Shown here piece by piece: positions 27,201-38,016 of a DNA stretch of 64,000 nt. The translations under genes were made by a program, and so were the position numbers. Each line of letters opens with the position of its first letter. Positions within the stretch are counted from its first letter, which is position 1. The notes beneath the pieces were generated by a model. The model was not told the origin of the DNA. It searched no databases and saw only the letters and a program-made list of their open reading frames with translations. Source of the stretch: Amaranthus tricolor (taxonomy: Eukaryota > Streptophyta > Magnoliopsida > Caryophyllales > Amaranthaceae). The stretch spans positions 7,993,017 to 8,057,016 of the forward strand of contig NC_080056.1 of assembly GCF_026212465.1 (NCBI RefSeq). Reading direction: 5' to 3'.

Positions 27201-28115
27201 TAGTGTACCAAAAACATAAATAAATAAGAAAGGTAAATACTCAATCTCTCATTTTTCAGTGGCACAAATCAAAAAGTATATTACGCTATTTTAACACATC
27301 ATAATGGGTTTTGAAAAAATAAACATAGTGATTTCATGTATCTCAAGAAATTGGTTAAAATGAATACTTATCACTTACAAGAGCGATCACATTGATCGTT
27401 CTTTCAGTTAAAATGCGTTGAATTAATGTTAATTTAAATAGGAGAGTAAAAACTCATTTGGGTTAAAAATATTTTTCTTGTCTTGATAAAAAAATTTGTA
27501 TTTATTTTATTTATAAGAGTTGAAAATTAATATAAAAAAGGAATAGGAAAGGTTAAATGAAGAACAAAGTTAACATAAACTTACAGGTAACTAGTCATAA
27601 AGTATGTTTAAAGTTAATACACTCTGTATACTTGCGGTAATTAACGATAATAGGGTGTATTTTGAGATGAAGGAAAATAGTTGTGTGTATTAATAATCAA
27701 TTCTCCTACATCCCTAATTACGTATGAGTAAAAATTATATAAAGTTGATATTAATAAAATTTAATTGAAACGAATCAAACAAGTTGATTTGACTATTTAT
27801 GTATTCAATGATTATAAAATTAAAGAAAGTAGTGTACCGTTTGAAAAATAAGTCAAATGTGATCTCACATTGGAGAATTGGAGAGATGTGAACTAATATA
27901 TACATTTGATGGGATATTTCTAGCTCCTAACACCAATTAGTTGTAAGATAGAACCTCATTGAGTTTATGTGCAGTACTTAAATTCTCTATTCATGCGGAT
28001 CTTAGGATGTACAAGTTCAACCACAAATTTATCACATTATCTAATAATAAAAATGATTTAAATAGGTCCCACAAACCAAAATAACGGTAAACGAGTTATA
28101 CAAAATAGAGTATTA
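24277..28115. other. Spacer between divergent P450 copies A and B
   Basis: The two P450 copies face away from each other across this AT-rich spacer. The left edge is the copy A promoter; homology with the copy B promoter runs out near 24400 (AAGGTTGGCAGTCAA on the minus strand, matched at about 28370). The remainder holds no gene that I can support. Degenerate transposon-like stretches occur at 25530-26080 and near 27120-27340. Confidence 0.5.
26390..26577. mobile_element. Possible short hAT-like MITE
   Basis: The left edge TTTGGTAAAATAGCTGGTTG and the right edge read in reverse (TTTGACAAACGGCTGATAG) form imperfect inverted ends around a sequence with repeated AGCTGGTCAAA-type words. This resembles common small hAT-like MITEs. 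Target duplications were not resolved. Confidence 0.35.
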
Positions 28116-28322
28116 CTTCCTCCATTTTTATTACTTGCACCCAAACACCTTTTTACGCTTTTTTCAATGTTTAATATTTAGAATTATACACAACTAAAAA
28201 TTATAAAAATTTTATATATATTATAAAAATATAAATTAAGAAAAATAAAATAAAATCTCACATAATTTTGTTTTTTCTCGTTTACTAGATTTGGGTGCTA
28301 CTAAAAAACGGTGCAAGAATTA
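28116..28322. mobile_element. Possible Stowaway-like MITE remnant
   Basis: Starts with CTTCCTCCATTTTTATTACT after a TA, and contains matching inverted subterminal words (TTGCACCC and GGGTGCTA). The right terminus is degraded. Confidence 0.35.
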
Positions 28323-28499
28323 TTTTGTTATAATTTGCTTGCAGATTACATAACGCAATCCGTCAAACAAGGTTGGCAGTCAACGAAACTTCACATTTTA
28401 CTTAGTATACTGTTCTAATAAGTACTATAATGTTTGACTAACTGATTTTGGAGTATTGTTATTCTTTGTCTTCCTGAATTGCTTGACTCTCATTGGAAA

Positions 28500-28507
28500 T
28501 ATAAATA
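28500..28507 (+). promoter_or_regulatory. TATA box of P450 pseudogene copy B
   Basis: TATAAATA, 90 bp upstream of the copy B ATG, with flanks (AACAGTGC) matching the copy A promoter. The promoter outlived the coding region. Confidence 0.55.
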
Positions 28508-28596
28508 ACAGTGCACTTTCTTCCCATTTTCAACAAGTTTACCAAATAACAAACACTGAAGTCTAATTCACCTTCTAAAAACATAATAATTTAAAG

Positions 28597-29531
28597 ATGG
28601 ATCAAATGTGGATAATAACACTTGTTTTGGGGCTATTGCCGGAGGTGGGTTGGGTGATTTGGTGGTGGAATGAGATTTGATATATTTGGCCTATTCTATC
28701 TAACTACGTCGTGCTAATTCTGATACCAAATTCACTTTACCACCTGACTACTTGGGTCTTCTTTTTTTCGACGAGACACTTCTGTTTCAATGGTTTTTCA
28801 ATATTGTTCCCCGATCCGATGATTTTATCAAATCAAGAATCGAAAAGTAAGTCATTCATCATCATGATCATCAATTATTTTACTTTTTATTCTTTATGTA
28901 TATGTATTATATAAAAAAAAATCAACGACATTGTTGATTTGAATCGTTTCAATACGTATTCTTATAAAAATTTGAATATAATTAAAACTCGATGGTATAT
29001 TACAGGTATGGTGGGGTTTACAGAATACATTTATATGGATCTTCGAGTATAATAGTGTGTGATTCTTCTATTTGCAAACATATTCTGAACTTAAACGAGA
29101 ATTTCAAGGCTGAATGGCCAACCAATAAAGTGTTAGGACGATATCAATCAAAGGGGAACGTCATGATATTGATTGTGAATTGCTTCTCGTGCCCAGATGC
29201 ACTTGCTTGGGTTATGCTCAAAGTCCAACCTTGTATAATTTCTACCCTTCAATCATGGTCTCAAAGATCTTCAATCAAAACTTTCTATGATCTTAAGAAG
29301 GTATACCTCCCATCCTTTTTGTCAGACATAAATTTATGTACATAATAATTATGCATGGTTTAATTAGCTAACATCATTTTCCTCCATCTATAGCTTATAA
29401 TCAATTACAGGTAACACTTGACTGCACTTTACGATATGTTGTTCGTTTTGAGTATGACACTCATCAAATTAAAGATCTTGTTAAAGCATATGAGGGTTTA
29501 AACTTGGATTTTAGGGCCACACCATTACATA
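28597..29531 (+). pseudogene. P450 pseudogene (copy B), truncated
   Basis: Paralogue of copy A reduced to exons 1-3. Exon 1 (28597-about 28847) opens with MDQMWIITLVLGLLP but codon 28, tryptophan in copies A and C (NEIWY), is TGA at 28678-28680. A frame change follows before the hinge. Exon 2 (29006-29300) has lost several codons after the opening YG and again within the segment matching ISIEGERHDIIKSL. Exon 3 (29411-29531) breaks off in the middle of the sequence matching RATPLHIPG and runs directly into sequence homologous to the far 3' flank of copy A. Splice donors and acceptors of the remaining introns are still GT-AG. It cannot make a functional P450. Confidence 0.93.
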
Positions 29532-30078
29532 CATAAGAAGACCATTAATTCCCAGATCATAAAAGAGGACCATTAATTCCCAGTATTAGAAGAAAAGATG
29601 CTAATAATAATAATAGCATTGGAAATGGGAAGACTCAACAACAACAATTTCTCAAGGGGAGATGCTGAATTTCTTCATTACCAATAATGCAAGAATCAAC
29701 TAATTTTAAGTCTTTCTTTCATCGTTTTTTTTAGTTACTTAGTTAGTTAGTTAGTTTCAACAACTTTATAGTTAGTTAGTTAGTTAGTGATGATCAAGTG
29801 TTTGATAGGTATTATTTCTTTTTAATAATGCCTGCAAATAAGTAATGATCAATTTACTCAATAATGCATATTAATGCTTGCATACTATCGTTCTTTTTTG
29901 TAATAGAATGCAACTCTACCTAATAATAATACAAGTTATTTGATCATCTTTTCATATATTGAATATATTTTGATGATCTTTTGTCATGTGGGATTAGCGA
30001 TCCATTTTGGGCTATAATTTTTAATTTTGTTATGTAAGTAATTTGTTGCCGATAATTGTTTTTGACGTATGTTGTTGT

Positions 30079-30150
30079 TGTTAGAGTACATAATATATTC
30101 CGAGATCTCAGCCATTAGCTTAAGTTTTTAGTTGAGTTAGTTCTTTTACA
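30079..30150 (+). mobile_element. Solo LTR of the TRIM family
   Basis: A 72-bp TGTTAGAGTACATAATATAT...TTACA unit matching the LTRs of the TRIMs at 34124 and 54584. It sits between GTTGT and GTTAA. The corresponding site in the left arm (about 19733) reads ATGTTGTTGGGTAGATAA without it, so this copy inserted after the duplication. Confidence 0.8.
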
Positions 30151-30450
30151 GTTAAGTAGATAATTATTGCGTGAGTTAACCAAAACAATTTCTTTAATTT
30201 GTTACTACTATATGAGTTAGATAGGTAGCGTACCTCTAAATTTTACATATATATGTATTATAACAACTGATGAATTTATCAATCATTATCGCACAAACCT
30301 ATTTCATTTGATAAAAAAAACTCTCACTAGCTATTTTGGATAAACTGGATAAAGAACTCAAGAAGTGGGATCAAGAACTATTCGAGTAATGTAATTGTGA
30401 ATATTCATTTGTACTTGTTGATTTTTCAGTTATATATTATTAATTATATA

Positions 30451-30715
30451 TTTCCTTTGTTTCTTTTCAGTCTCATTTGCTTTTTTGGTACTATTTATCA
30501 GTCATTCTTAATTTGTAATTTATTCTTAATCTATAAATTTAAATATAGTCAAATGGGATCTTGTTTGATTTATTTCAACATTAAGTGTGTTGATGATATC
30601 TATTTTTTATTATTTTAAATTATTTAAATTATGCATAACTAGAGATAAACATTGAATTAGTATATTAGCTAATGTGCAAAAAGCAAATGAGACGTTTAAA
30701 AAGGAACAGAGAGAG
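30451..30715. mobile_element. Stowaway-like MITE
   Basis: 265 bp between TA dinucleotides. The left end continues into AGTCTCATTTGCTTTTT and the reverse complement of the right end into ACGTCTCATTTGCTTTTT, so the inverted repeats extend at least 45 bases. Its right boundary GGAACAGAGAGAG is the usual Stowaway terminus. A plus-strand frame over it is a by-product. Confidence 0.75.
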
Positions 30716-31429
30716 TATTATTAGCTTGTTTTTCATTGTGGTTCGGAGTATAATAATAATTTATTGTTTGACTGTTATCAAATCTTCATCACATGCACAT
30801 TGAAGCCTTTTTCTGGGGTTTGACTCACAAGAGTGTGATAGTTTTGTGGGTGTGAAGTGTGCTGGACATAGCTAGAATTGATCATTTGAGTAATTGGATT
30901 AATATTGAGTTAAATATTTTGGGTCGGTTTAAAATCGAGTCTTGAATCCATATTGGTTTTGACATAACTGCTAATCTCTTTTATATATCAGATTAAATCG
31001 GATTTGAATATAAGGACCGGTGGACAATTTTGAAAACAAACTCTCTATAATTAGATAGGCTCTATGGAATAAGCTTAAGTTTGAGAGCACTTGCAGATTT
31101 TATTATATCTAAACTATGATGAAGGGATGAGTAAGATCCTCAACTTCTAAAAAATTTATGTGAAGTAACCAATCTGTAAAACTTATTGAGTTACTCCTCA
31201 TGAATATCTTAATGTTACTTCTATGGTATTTGCAATGTAAGGATTTTGGACTTTTTCATGATGAGAAAAGGTGTTGAAGGATGAAGAACAACAGAGTATG
31301 CACATACACATGTAAAAAATCAATATAAATAGTGTCTTGAACACCTCCTACTCATAAATAATTGTATTTCATTAACTATTCAACAATCATACAAACTAAT
31401 TAAAAGAGTTGTCAAATTCCACATTGAAC
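30716..31429. other. Intergenic DNA, nothing recognised
   Basis: AT-rich with no supported gene or complete transposon. A piece near 30880-31090 resembles degraded repeat DNA. Confidence 0.4.
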
Positions 31430-32400
31430 TCTTTTAATTAGTTTGACAGATGTCAGTATTTAAGTGGTGTTTTACTCTCTAGGTGTTATTTGGCAACTGC
31501 ATGTGTTTCTACAAGTTTTGGCAACTTTAGCAATTTAATTTTGAATTAATATCTTTTCAAAAACTAACACGCTTTTAAATTGATATTGTGTTTGTTGGAT
31601 CAAGAGCTAATTTCGACAATATTGATGATAACTTGAGCATCTCGTAGCTCATGCCATGTCTTGCACACTTGACAGTGGTGCGAAGTGTGCCATGGGAAGT
31701 GGAGTGCTAAGGTTTGGTTTACTTGATCAAGTGTTCGATGATGATGAATTGAGGAGGTTTGTTCAAGGGAAGCATAGCATGGGATGGACAAGCAAGTCAC
31801 TCGAGAAAAGAGGCCGGAATCTGAGTTGCTCGACAGGTCGAGCATGGTCAGCTCGGTCGAGCTACAAAACAGACTGGTTGAGCTCGAGCTGCTCGATTGA
31901 GCGACATTCAGCAAATTATTTTGCGGCTTTTTGTTTTATGTGCGGTTTTTTGTGGGCTTTTAAACCTTTTGTCCTAGTTTATTCTCATGTGTTTTATGAC
32001 TATATAAGAAGTCTTAGAGCATTATTAGGGTACAATGAGAGGAAAATGCAAGATTGAAAGCTAGGGTTCACACCGTAAGAGCTCTTCATCCTTGTTTATG
32101 CATATTGTGTGAGATTGTGTTAAAGGTTCAGTCTTTTGCTTTGAGAGGGTGTTCTTGAAACTTGTAAGGTGAGTCATTAATATATTATTGCGTATATTAA
32201 TGATAAGATACCTCATTATTGTGTGCTTTGTCTTCTATATTGTTGTACTCTGTTTTTGGTGTTTACTTTGCATTTGTTTGTTGGTTGTTTCTTCACCATT
32301 GCCATAGCCCATTCACAATAGTGTTAACATGTGATTTTACGATTTTGGCAACTTTGGTCATTCAGTTCTCAATTAATATTATTTCAAATAACTGACAAGC
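31430..32400. repeat. Tandem repeat (about 95-bp unit) split by a solo LTR
   Basis: Two related units, 31497-31592 and 32326-32400, share TTTTGGCAACTTTRG, AATTAATAT and TTTAAATTGAYAYTG in the same order. They are separated only by the LTR at 31593-32320. Confidence 0.65.
31593..32320 (+). mobile_element. Solo LTR, retrotransposon
   Basis: A 728-bp unit starting TGTTGGATCAAGAG with a 5-bp duplication GTGTT on both sides (31588-31592 and 32321-32325). An internal promoter-like TATATAAG lies near 32001-32008, followed by a transcribed-region-like segment. The apparent 3' end reads CACAATA rather than the usual CA, so the end may be mutated. The plus-strand frame 31656-32057 lies inside the LTR and is not considered a gene. 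No internal retrotransposon domain remains. Confidence 0.65.
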
Positions 32401-33690
32401 ATTTAAATTGACACTGGGTTAACAGTCTATTTAGAGATATTGGCCTATTCAACATAAAAAATATTACAAACTTCAAATTTTGATACTATCATAAATTGAG
32501 CACCTATTTAAAGAAATTATAAATGCAAATTTGATAATAATTGCTGTAATTTTTGATAGTCTTTAAAATAATTGATATAAAAAAGAAGTCAAAGAATATT
32601 TCATTATTAGAAAGAAATTATTTGTGAGATAGTAATAATACAGTATAAAATATCTTGAAATTAACAAAGATGAAATCAGAAGAATATTCCAAAATATTTG
32701 TCATTGCCTAATTTTTAATAAGAGCAAATTATACATATAAAACTCTTCTTTTCTCAAAAACAGTTGCCAATTCATATACCATTACACATTATGTAACTCT
32801 TAGTAAGAATTATGTGGGTTTGAGTTTTTTTGTTAGATTAAATATTCAAAAATGAGTATAAATTATCTAAATGAAATAGATTGAGACACATGGAAAATAA
32901 AAGCCAAAGTAACACATATGTGGAATTATATATGAATTTCGGCAAAATCTTTTTTTTTTCATCTTATCCTAACAGATGAAAAGGTATATTATTTTTTGAA
33001 TTCTTTTCATTTCATTCTTTTCACATAAATGTAATATTTTTTTATAATATTATAAATGTAACAAATGTAATATTTTTCTATAATTTATTAATTATCAAGC
33101 AATGCAACCTCAATAATGGCAACCGCTGAAAAAGCCTCACAAACAACACAATGCAACCTCAATAATTTCTATAAAAATTAGCGGAAGCTTATACAACTTT
33201 GTGCCATTCACTGATATGATGATAAATTTCTTTGGGTAATTATTAATATTTTCTTAAATTTAGTAATTTACAACAGGCAATAACTTGAAAAATAACAAGT
33301 TCTTATATTTTTTAGATATTATTGATGAAATTGTTCACTATAAAGATTATGATCAGAACTCTCAGAAGAAATCAATTTGATGGATCTAGAGTAAGCTTTT
33401 TCAATTAAATTAAATATTCATATGTAAAAGCACAAAATTAACAATTTAATAAAATTATACAGAGGCATTAAGATTGATTTTTTTTTCAAATATAGATATT
33501 TAAGCTTTATTAATAAATTTTTTTGATTACATATATATGTTTTGCATTATTGTATATTTCTAAATTTTTATTATCAAATTGTTAAATATTGAAATTTGAA
33601 ATTTGATAACGATAATATATAATTTAATCTTTATTTATAAATCTAAATTTTTATATGTCGACAGTTAAAAATCTGTACATTACACGAGTT
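32401..33690. other. AT-rich intergenic DNA, nothing recognised
   Basis: No supported gene, tRNA or complete transposon. A short tandem word CAATGCAACCTCAATAAT occurs twice near 33100 and 33150. Confidence 0.4.
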
Positions 33691-33792
33691 TCTATACCAG
33701 TTCATTAATATTTTCTCTCACCATTAAAAGCTCACCCACTAAAGCTTCCAACCTCATTCTAGAGTTAAAATATCCCTCTCTAACTTGATTGT

Positions 33793-33950
33793 TCAAGGCA
33801 CGTACCCTGTTGCAGCACTATGATAATCACACCACAACTTCACTCTTGCATTCCCGTCATCCTCATCAACGATGTAATTGGCTACGGAACGAGCAGCATT
33901 ATGATTAAAATCACCTCCAATATTAAGTGATATGTCTCTTACTTTAACGG
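33793..33950 (-). pseudogene. Coding-like exon fragment cut by a MITE
   Basis: Minus-strand reading gives RSVANYIVDEDDGNARVKLW and on to YHSAATG, then a strong splice-donor-like GGGTACGTGCC. The composition (balanced, acidic and aromatic residues) looks like a true exon rather than chance. Its 5' side is broken by the MITE beginning near 33955, and I see no further exons. I could not assign a family; a relative elsewhere in the genome is likely. Confidence 0.3.
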
Positions 33951-33954
33951 TAAC

Positions 33955-34532
33955 GGTCCGTTTGGTATGTGGTATCAAACGGTGGGAATGAGAATGAAAA
34001 TTAGTGTTATCTTGGTTGAAAAATCTCTTGGCTTTCTTAATGGTCATACTTGTCCAACTTCAATCATCTCATTTTCTTCATAAATTCTATTTTAACGCAT
34101 TAGTATTGGGAGACATGGTATTATGTTAGAATATATAGCATATCTTGGGGCCTACCATCAGCTTAAGCTTTTGGTTGAGTTGTTTCTTTGATATAGTACA
34201 GAAGCCAGTGTGACAAGAGGTCAAAGGTTCGAATCTCAACCACCCTTCATTTAAAGTGAAATATTTCGCACCAGATATGAGGAGGGTCTGTGTTGTATTA
34301 AGACTTCTTCTCGTGTGAAGGGGAGTGTTAGAGTATATAACATATCTTGGGGTCTTAACCATCCGCTTAAACTTTTGGTTGAGTTGGTTCCTTAACATAT
34401 TAGGTGGTAATGGAAATTTATAAACAAAAAAACCTTTTTGTGATTAAAGTTTTATTATCATGAGAAGACATAAAATTTTACCTTATAAATTATTCTCATT
34501 ACCACTAGTTAGTACTATTAACCAAACAAACT
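33955..34532. mobile_element. MITE hosting a nested TRIM
   Basis: The left end GGTCCGTTTGGTATG and the right end read in reverse (AGTTTGTTTGGTTAATAG) are imperfect inverted repeats, common in small hAT- or PIF-type MITEs. A TRIM (34124-34397) is inserted in the middle. Target duplications were not resolved, so the superfamily is uncertain. Confidence 0.5.
34124..34397 (+). mobile_element. Complete TRIM retrotransposon
   Basis: Terminal-repeat retrotransposon in miniature. LTR 1 is 34124-34193 (70 bp) and LTR 2 is 34326-34397 (72 bp), both TGTTAGARTATATARCATAT at the start. A degraded initiator-tRNA-Met primer site TAGTACAGAAGCC (intact form TGGTATCAGAGCC) follows LTR 1, and a purine tract GAAGGGGAG precedes LTR 2. 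A perfect 5-bp duplication TATTA lies at 34119-34123 and 34398-34402. No coding capacity. Movement would depend on enzymes of another retrotransposon. Confidence 0.92.
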
Positions 34533-34729
34533 ATTAGTGTGCAAGTCACAACTAAGCACACATATATCCACAGGTTAAATCCCTCATATATCTTCTACCC
34601 ACTGTGACATCCCTTCATCATTTGAACATCATAAGATGCCTTCATCGTTTCCTCACCAGTTTTTGTTCCTCCATTGATCTTATTCGCTTTTGTTCAACTT
34701 TGAAAACTCATCTTCTTATTATAGGCAAA

Positions 34730-36267
34730 ATGAGCAATAACGACCTTAATGATTGGGCTAGCAACTATTTAATGAATAATTTGTCGAGTAGCAATGACAA
34801 TAATGACGACAATAACGAAGACAACAGTAACCGAGTTGACGTGAGTAATGAAGATACTCCTAGTGATTCCGTTCAAAATATGGATGAGGACGATGGAGAC
34901 GATCCACGTCCGAATCTTCCATGGCTACCCGTCATAAACAAGTAAATCTTTTAATTATCTTATTATCATTAATATTTATTCAATATTAAAATTTCAATAT
35001 TTACTAATTTTCTTAATTATTGTAAGATTTAATCCGATATCCGGAAATACGATTGCATCCAAAATAAGGGCTACCTTCAATCATAGGCAAGATGTCGAAG
35101 GTAGTACTTGGAAGGGTGTGACAAAACACACCAAAGATTTTTATTTTAATGAATTTAAGGTAAAATTATTATTTTGTTCTTTATTTTTAGACTTTGTTAT
35201 GTATAAATTATTTTAAGTAATTTATTTGATGGAATATTTATTTATTTAGAAACAATACAAATGGGATCTTCGTCTCGAACATTTTGTTCGAAGGTCGTGG
35301 GAAAAAAAAGCGGCAAAGCGCTATTCGGATATGCTTTTCAAATGGCGTAAGACGTTGAAAAGCAAGCCCGAATTTAAACCTCCTTCCATCGATAATGAGA
35401 CCTGGGCGCGATGGAAGGCAGATTGGGAACGCCCAGATAATAAAGCCGTTTCGGCTAGAAATTCCTCCAACAGACGTGGAGGAAAAGACAGAGCTGAAGC
35501 CACTCATATAGGTGGCTCAATCCCGCACGCCAAAACAATGCGGGATTTGGTAAGTATTTTGTCAATTAAGTATTATTATATTGAATTTTTTTCTTATCTT
35601 TTCTTAGTTTTAAGTCGTTTTTTTTTTAATTATTTGAGGAACAATCACAAGGTCAAAGACCCACGCCCTACGAAATATTTACACGAACGCATGGGGTCTT
35701 TGACAATGACACAGGAGATTGTTCCCAATGGACAAATAGCAAGTCACAAAAAGTTAATGTAATAATTATTAAACTTGTTGATTTATTTATTTTTAGTATC
35801 AATTAATATTTAGTTTATTAGTAATTGATTTATTTTTTTTATTGTAGGATGAATATCGTTCTTTGATGGAGGAGCATCCAACTCGCGACCCAAGTAAAGT
35901 TTGGTTGGATGCAATAAAAAACGTAGAAAGCGGGTCAAATAAAAAATACAAAAAAAGCAAAGAGGTTTTTGGGGTTGGTTCCGCCTCTCAGTTTATTTAT
36001 CCTCCCGAGCCAACGGATATTCCGTCTTCTCAGCCTGCACCACCTGATTATGACGCCATTATACAACAAAGGTTTGCGGACTTAGAAGCCCGGCAAATGG
36101 AGTTTAATAATCAATTATGGGAAGCGATTCGAAGAGGAAATGCTCAGACAGCCTATGAGAATCATCAAAGGATGACTGAACAATTAGCACGAGAACGAGA
36201 ACAATTTACGAAATTCCTTGAATCGCATTTCAATTTAAATCAACCCCCTCCTCCACCTCCTCAATGA
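34730..36267 (+). CDS. CACTA (En/Spm) transposon-associated protein
   Basis: Resembles the plant Ptta/En/Spm transposase family (Pfam Transposase_24), the accessory protein of CACTA transposons. Exons by eye: 34730-34941, 35027-35159, 35250-35549, 35652-about 35760, 35848-36267. The N-terminus is Asn/Asp-rich and disordered. The conserved core carries SWEKKAAKRYSDMLFKWR, then IGGSIPHAKTMRDL and MEEHPTRDPSKVWLDAI. The C-terminus has a Gln/Glu/Arg-rich helix (QRFADLEARQMEFNNQLWEA) and ends in a polyproline run. The exon 4 to exon 5 phase does not close with a simple GT donor, so the gene may be slightly damaged or spliced differently. A CACTA 3' end lies 685 bp downstream; no catalytic TNPD-type transposase is present. 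Upstream, 34604-34729 may be a leader. Confidence 0.75.
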
Positions 36268-36419
36268 ATGATTAAAAATATTTGTAATTTTTGTGACTTT
36301 GTAAATAAACTTTAGATTTATATATAATATTTTGAGTTTTTTCATTTTAATATTTTTGTTTTATGTGTTTATATTTTTATTTTATAATTATAAATAATAT
36401 AAAATATATATAATAATAT

Positions 36420-36514
36420 TCATTTTAACAATAATAATAATATTTATAACAATAACAGTAGTAATAATAATAATAATAATAATATTAATAAAAATAATAA
36501 TAATACTAATAATG

Positions 36515-36557
<43 letters not shown>
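36420..36557. repeat. (AAT)n-rich microsatellite
   Basis: Imperfect AAT and AATA units downstream of the CACTA-associated gene. Minus-strand isoleucine/leucine frames over it are artefacts. Confidence 0.9.
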
Positions 36558-36561
<4 letters not shown>

Positions 36562-36569
36562 TTCCAGCA

Positions 36570-36952
36570 CGCAAAGGTAATTAATGCCAGCGACGGCCTA
36601 GCGACGGACACGTGGTCGCTAAGCTGTAAAGTCAAACAGATTAGTCTTATCAATGCAGGCAGCAGTGGCGACGGCCCGGTTGGTCGCCCATGTCAGAGCT
36701 CCATTGGCGACATCTTGTTTCCTCGCCCTTTCGTCGCTAGCTTATTACATTTTGGGCGATGGAAATATTCGTCGCTCTCTTGTCGCCTTGGAAACCGGCG
36801 AGGAAAGGGCGTCCACCTTGGGATTAGCGACGAAGTGAATAGCGACCACCGTATAAGCCGTCGCCCGCTCGTCGCCAACCCTACTTTTTGACCATTTAGC
36901 TATTAAATGGCGACGAAAACGTCTGTCGCCAATTTGTTAGTTTTTTGTAGTG
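36570..36952 (+). mobile_element. CACTA transposon 3' end with subterminal repeats
   Basis: The terminus GTTTTTTGTAGTG (36940-36952) is the inverse of the CACTACAAAAA-type CACTA end. The preceding 380 bases are unusually GC-rich for this window and packed with the word GCGAC/GTCGC in both orientations (for example AGCGACGGCC, GGTCGCC, CGTCGCTAGC, TGGCGACGAAAAC). Dense subterminal repeats are the binding sites of the CACTA accessory protein in this superfamily. The 5' CACTA end was not found upstream, so the element seems truncated or its left end is diverged. Confidence 0.8.
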
Positions 36953-37786
36953 CTTCGACATTGAGTTTTCTTACGATAACGCCTGATTTTACACAACACG
37001 GGTAGTCTTCATAAATTAAATATCACCCGAGCTCTGTTTCCACATGTTTCTACTAATCTAGATGCATTGTTCACACATGAAAATCAGGTTAGTCTAATGA
37101 TGCATTAAGTTAATTTTTAATATTTTTAATCATATAAAATAAAAAATATAAAGAGTAAATATTTATTATTTTTGAATTGAGACGACAATAAGATTTAATT
37201 TGACTATGTTTTAACTTATACATTAAAAACTAAATACAAACTAATGAGATAAATGAATGATTAAAAAATTCTAACGTTGTAACTATTTGTTTGAGATGAA
37301 TGATTTGCCTAAATAATGTTGGAAAAATAAAAAATTCTCAATTTGGGATTCACCAATATTTATTTCCAAACTAGTGTTCATTAAGAAAAAAATTAATTTG
37401 GGATTTTTTAAATTTGTTTATGCATATATTTGTTTGACAAAACAGCTTTATCCTCTTGCAGGTTTGGAATTACCAAACCAAAAAAATGTAGCTTAGTAAA
37501 ACTATTTTATTATATATGAACACTATTTTGGGAATTATGTTTTAAAGAATACCAATGCTGAAATTTTTTTATTTTTCAACTCCAATTAGGCTAATCACTC
37601 GTTTGAGATAGAAAAAGTATATACTAAATCAATAAACGTAAATTTAATATTTGATTATGAAAGTAAATTGTTTTTGCTAATAACCTAGTTTTTTAAATAT
37701 CAAAATTATTCTTGATGTTATGATTTGGTTTTGTTTATGACCCGGGTAACTAAACGTCCCTATCATATTTTATTAGTATTAGTATA

Positions 37787-38016
37787 CTAGTCCGTCATTT
37801 TTGATTTGCATCAAAGAAGAATTGAGTTATTTTTAAGAAAATGATAATAAATAAAGAGCGATAATGAATTGTATTGATAAAACTAAAAGAGATTTAAAAT
37901 ATATTGATGAGATTAAAAAAAAAGGGGATGAGTTATTGACTAAAAATAAAAATGATTCAAATTAAGTAAGACAGACCAAAATGGAAAATAGTGCAAATTT
38001 AATGGGACGGAGAAAG
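37787..38016. mobile_element. Stowaway-like MITE
   Basis: 230 bp between TA dinucleotides. The left end is CTAGTCCGTCATTTTTGATT and the reverse of the right end is CTTTCTCCGTCCCATTAAAT; both continue into TTTGCA. Confidence 0.6.

Larger units (their letters stand above)
28340..30440 (+). repeat. Right arm of the inverted duplication
   Basis: Homologous, in opposite orientation, to 19440-24440 minus an internal segment. It contains the copy B promoter, exons 1-3 of the P450, then a jump near 29531-29532 to sequence matching position 20233 of the left arm, followed by collinear homology to about 30440. The break removes about 2.96 kb relative to the left arm. Confidence 0.88.

Noticed and set aside
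31656..32057. 133-residue plus-strand ORF
   Set aside because: Lies wholly inside the solo LTR (31593-32320) with its 5-bp duplication; no domain, and LTR sequence of this type often has chance frames.
34229..34245. tRNA-like GGTTCGAATCTC motif
   Set aside because: It is inside the TRIM between its LTRs. The same internal motif occurs in the TRIM at 54584, and no tRNA cloverleaf surrounds it.
36388..36653. Minus-strand isoleucine- and leucine-rich ORFs
   Set aside because: They are translations of the (AAT)n microsatellite.
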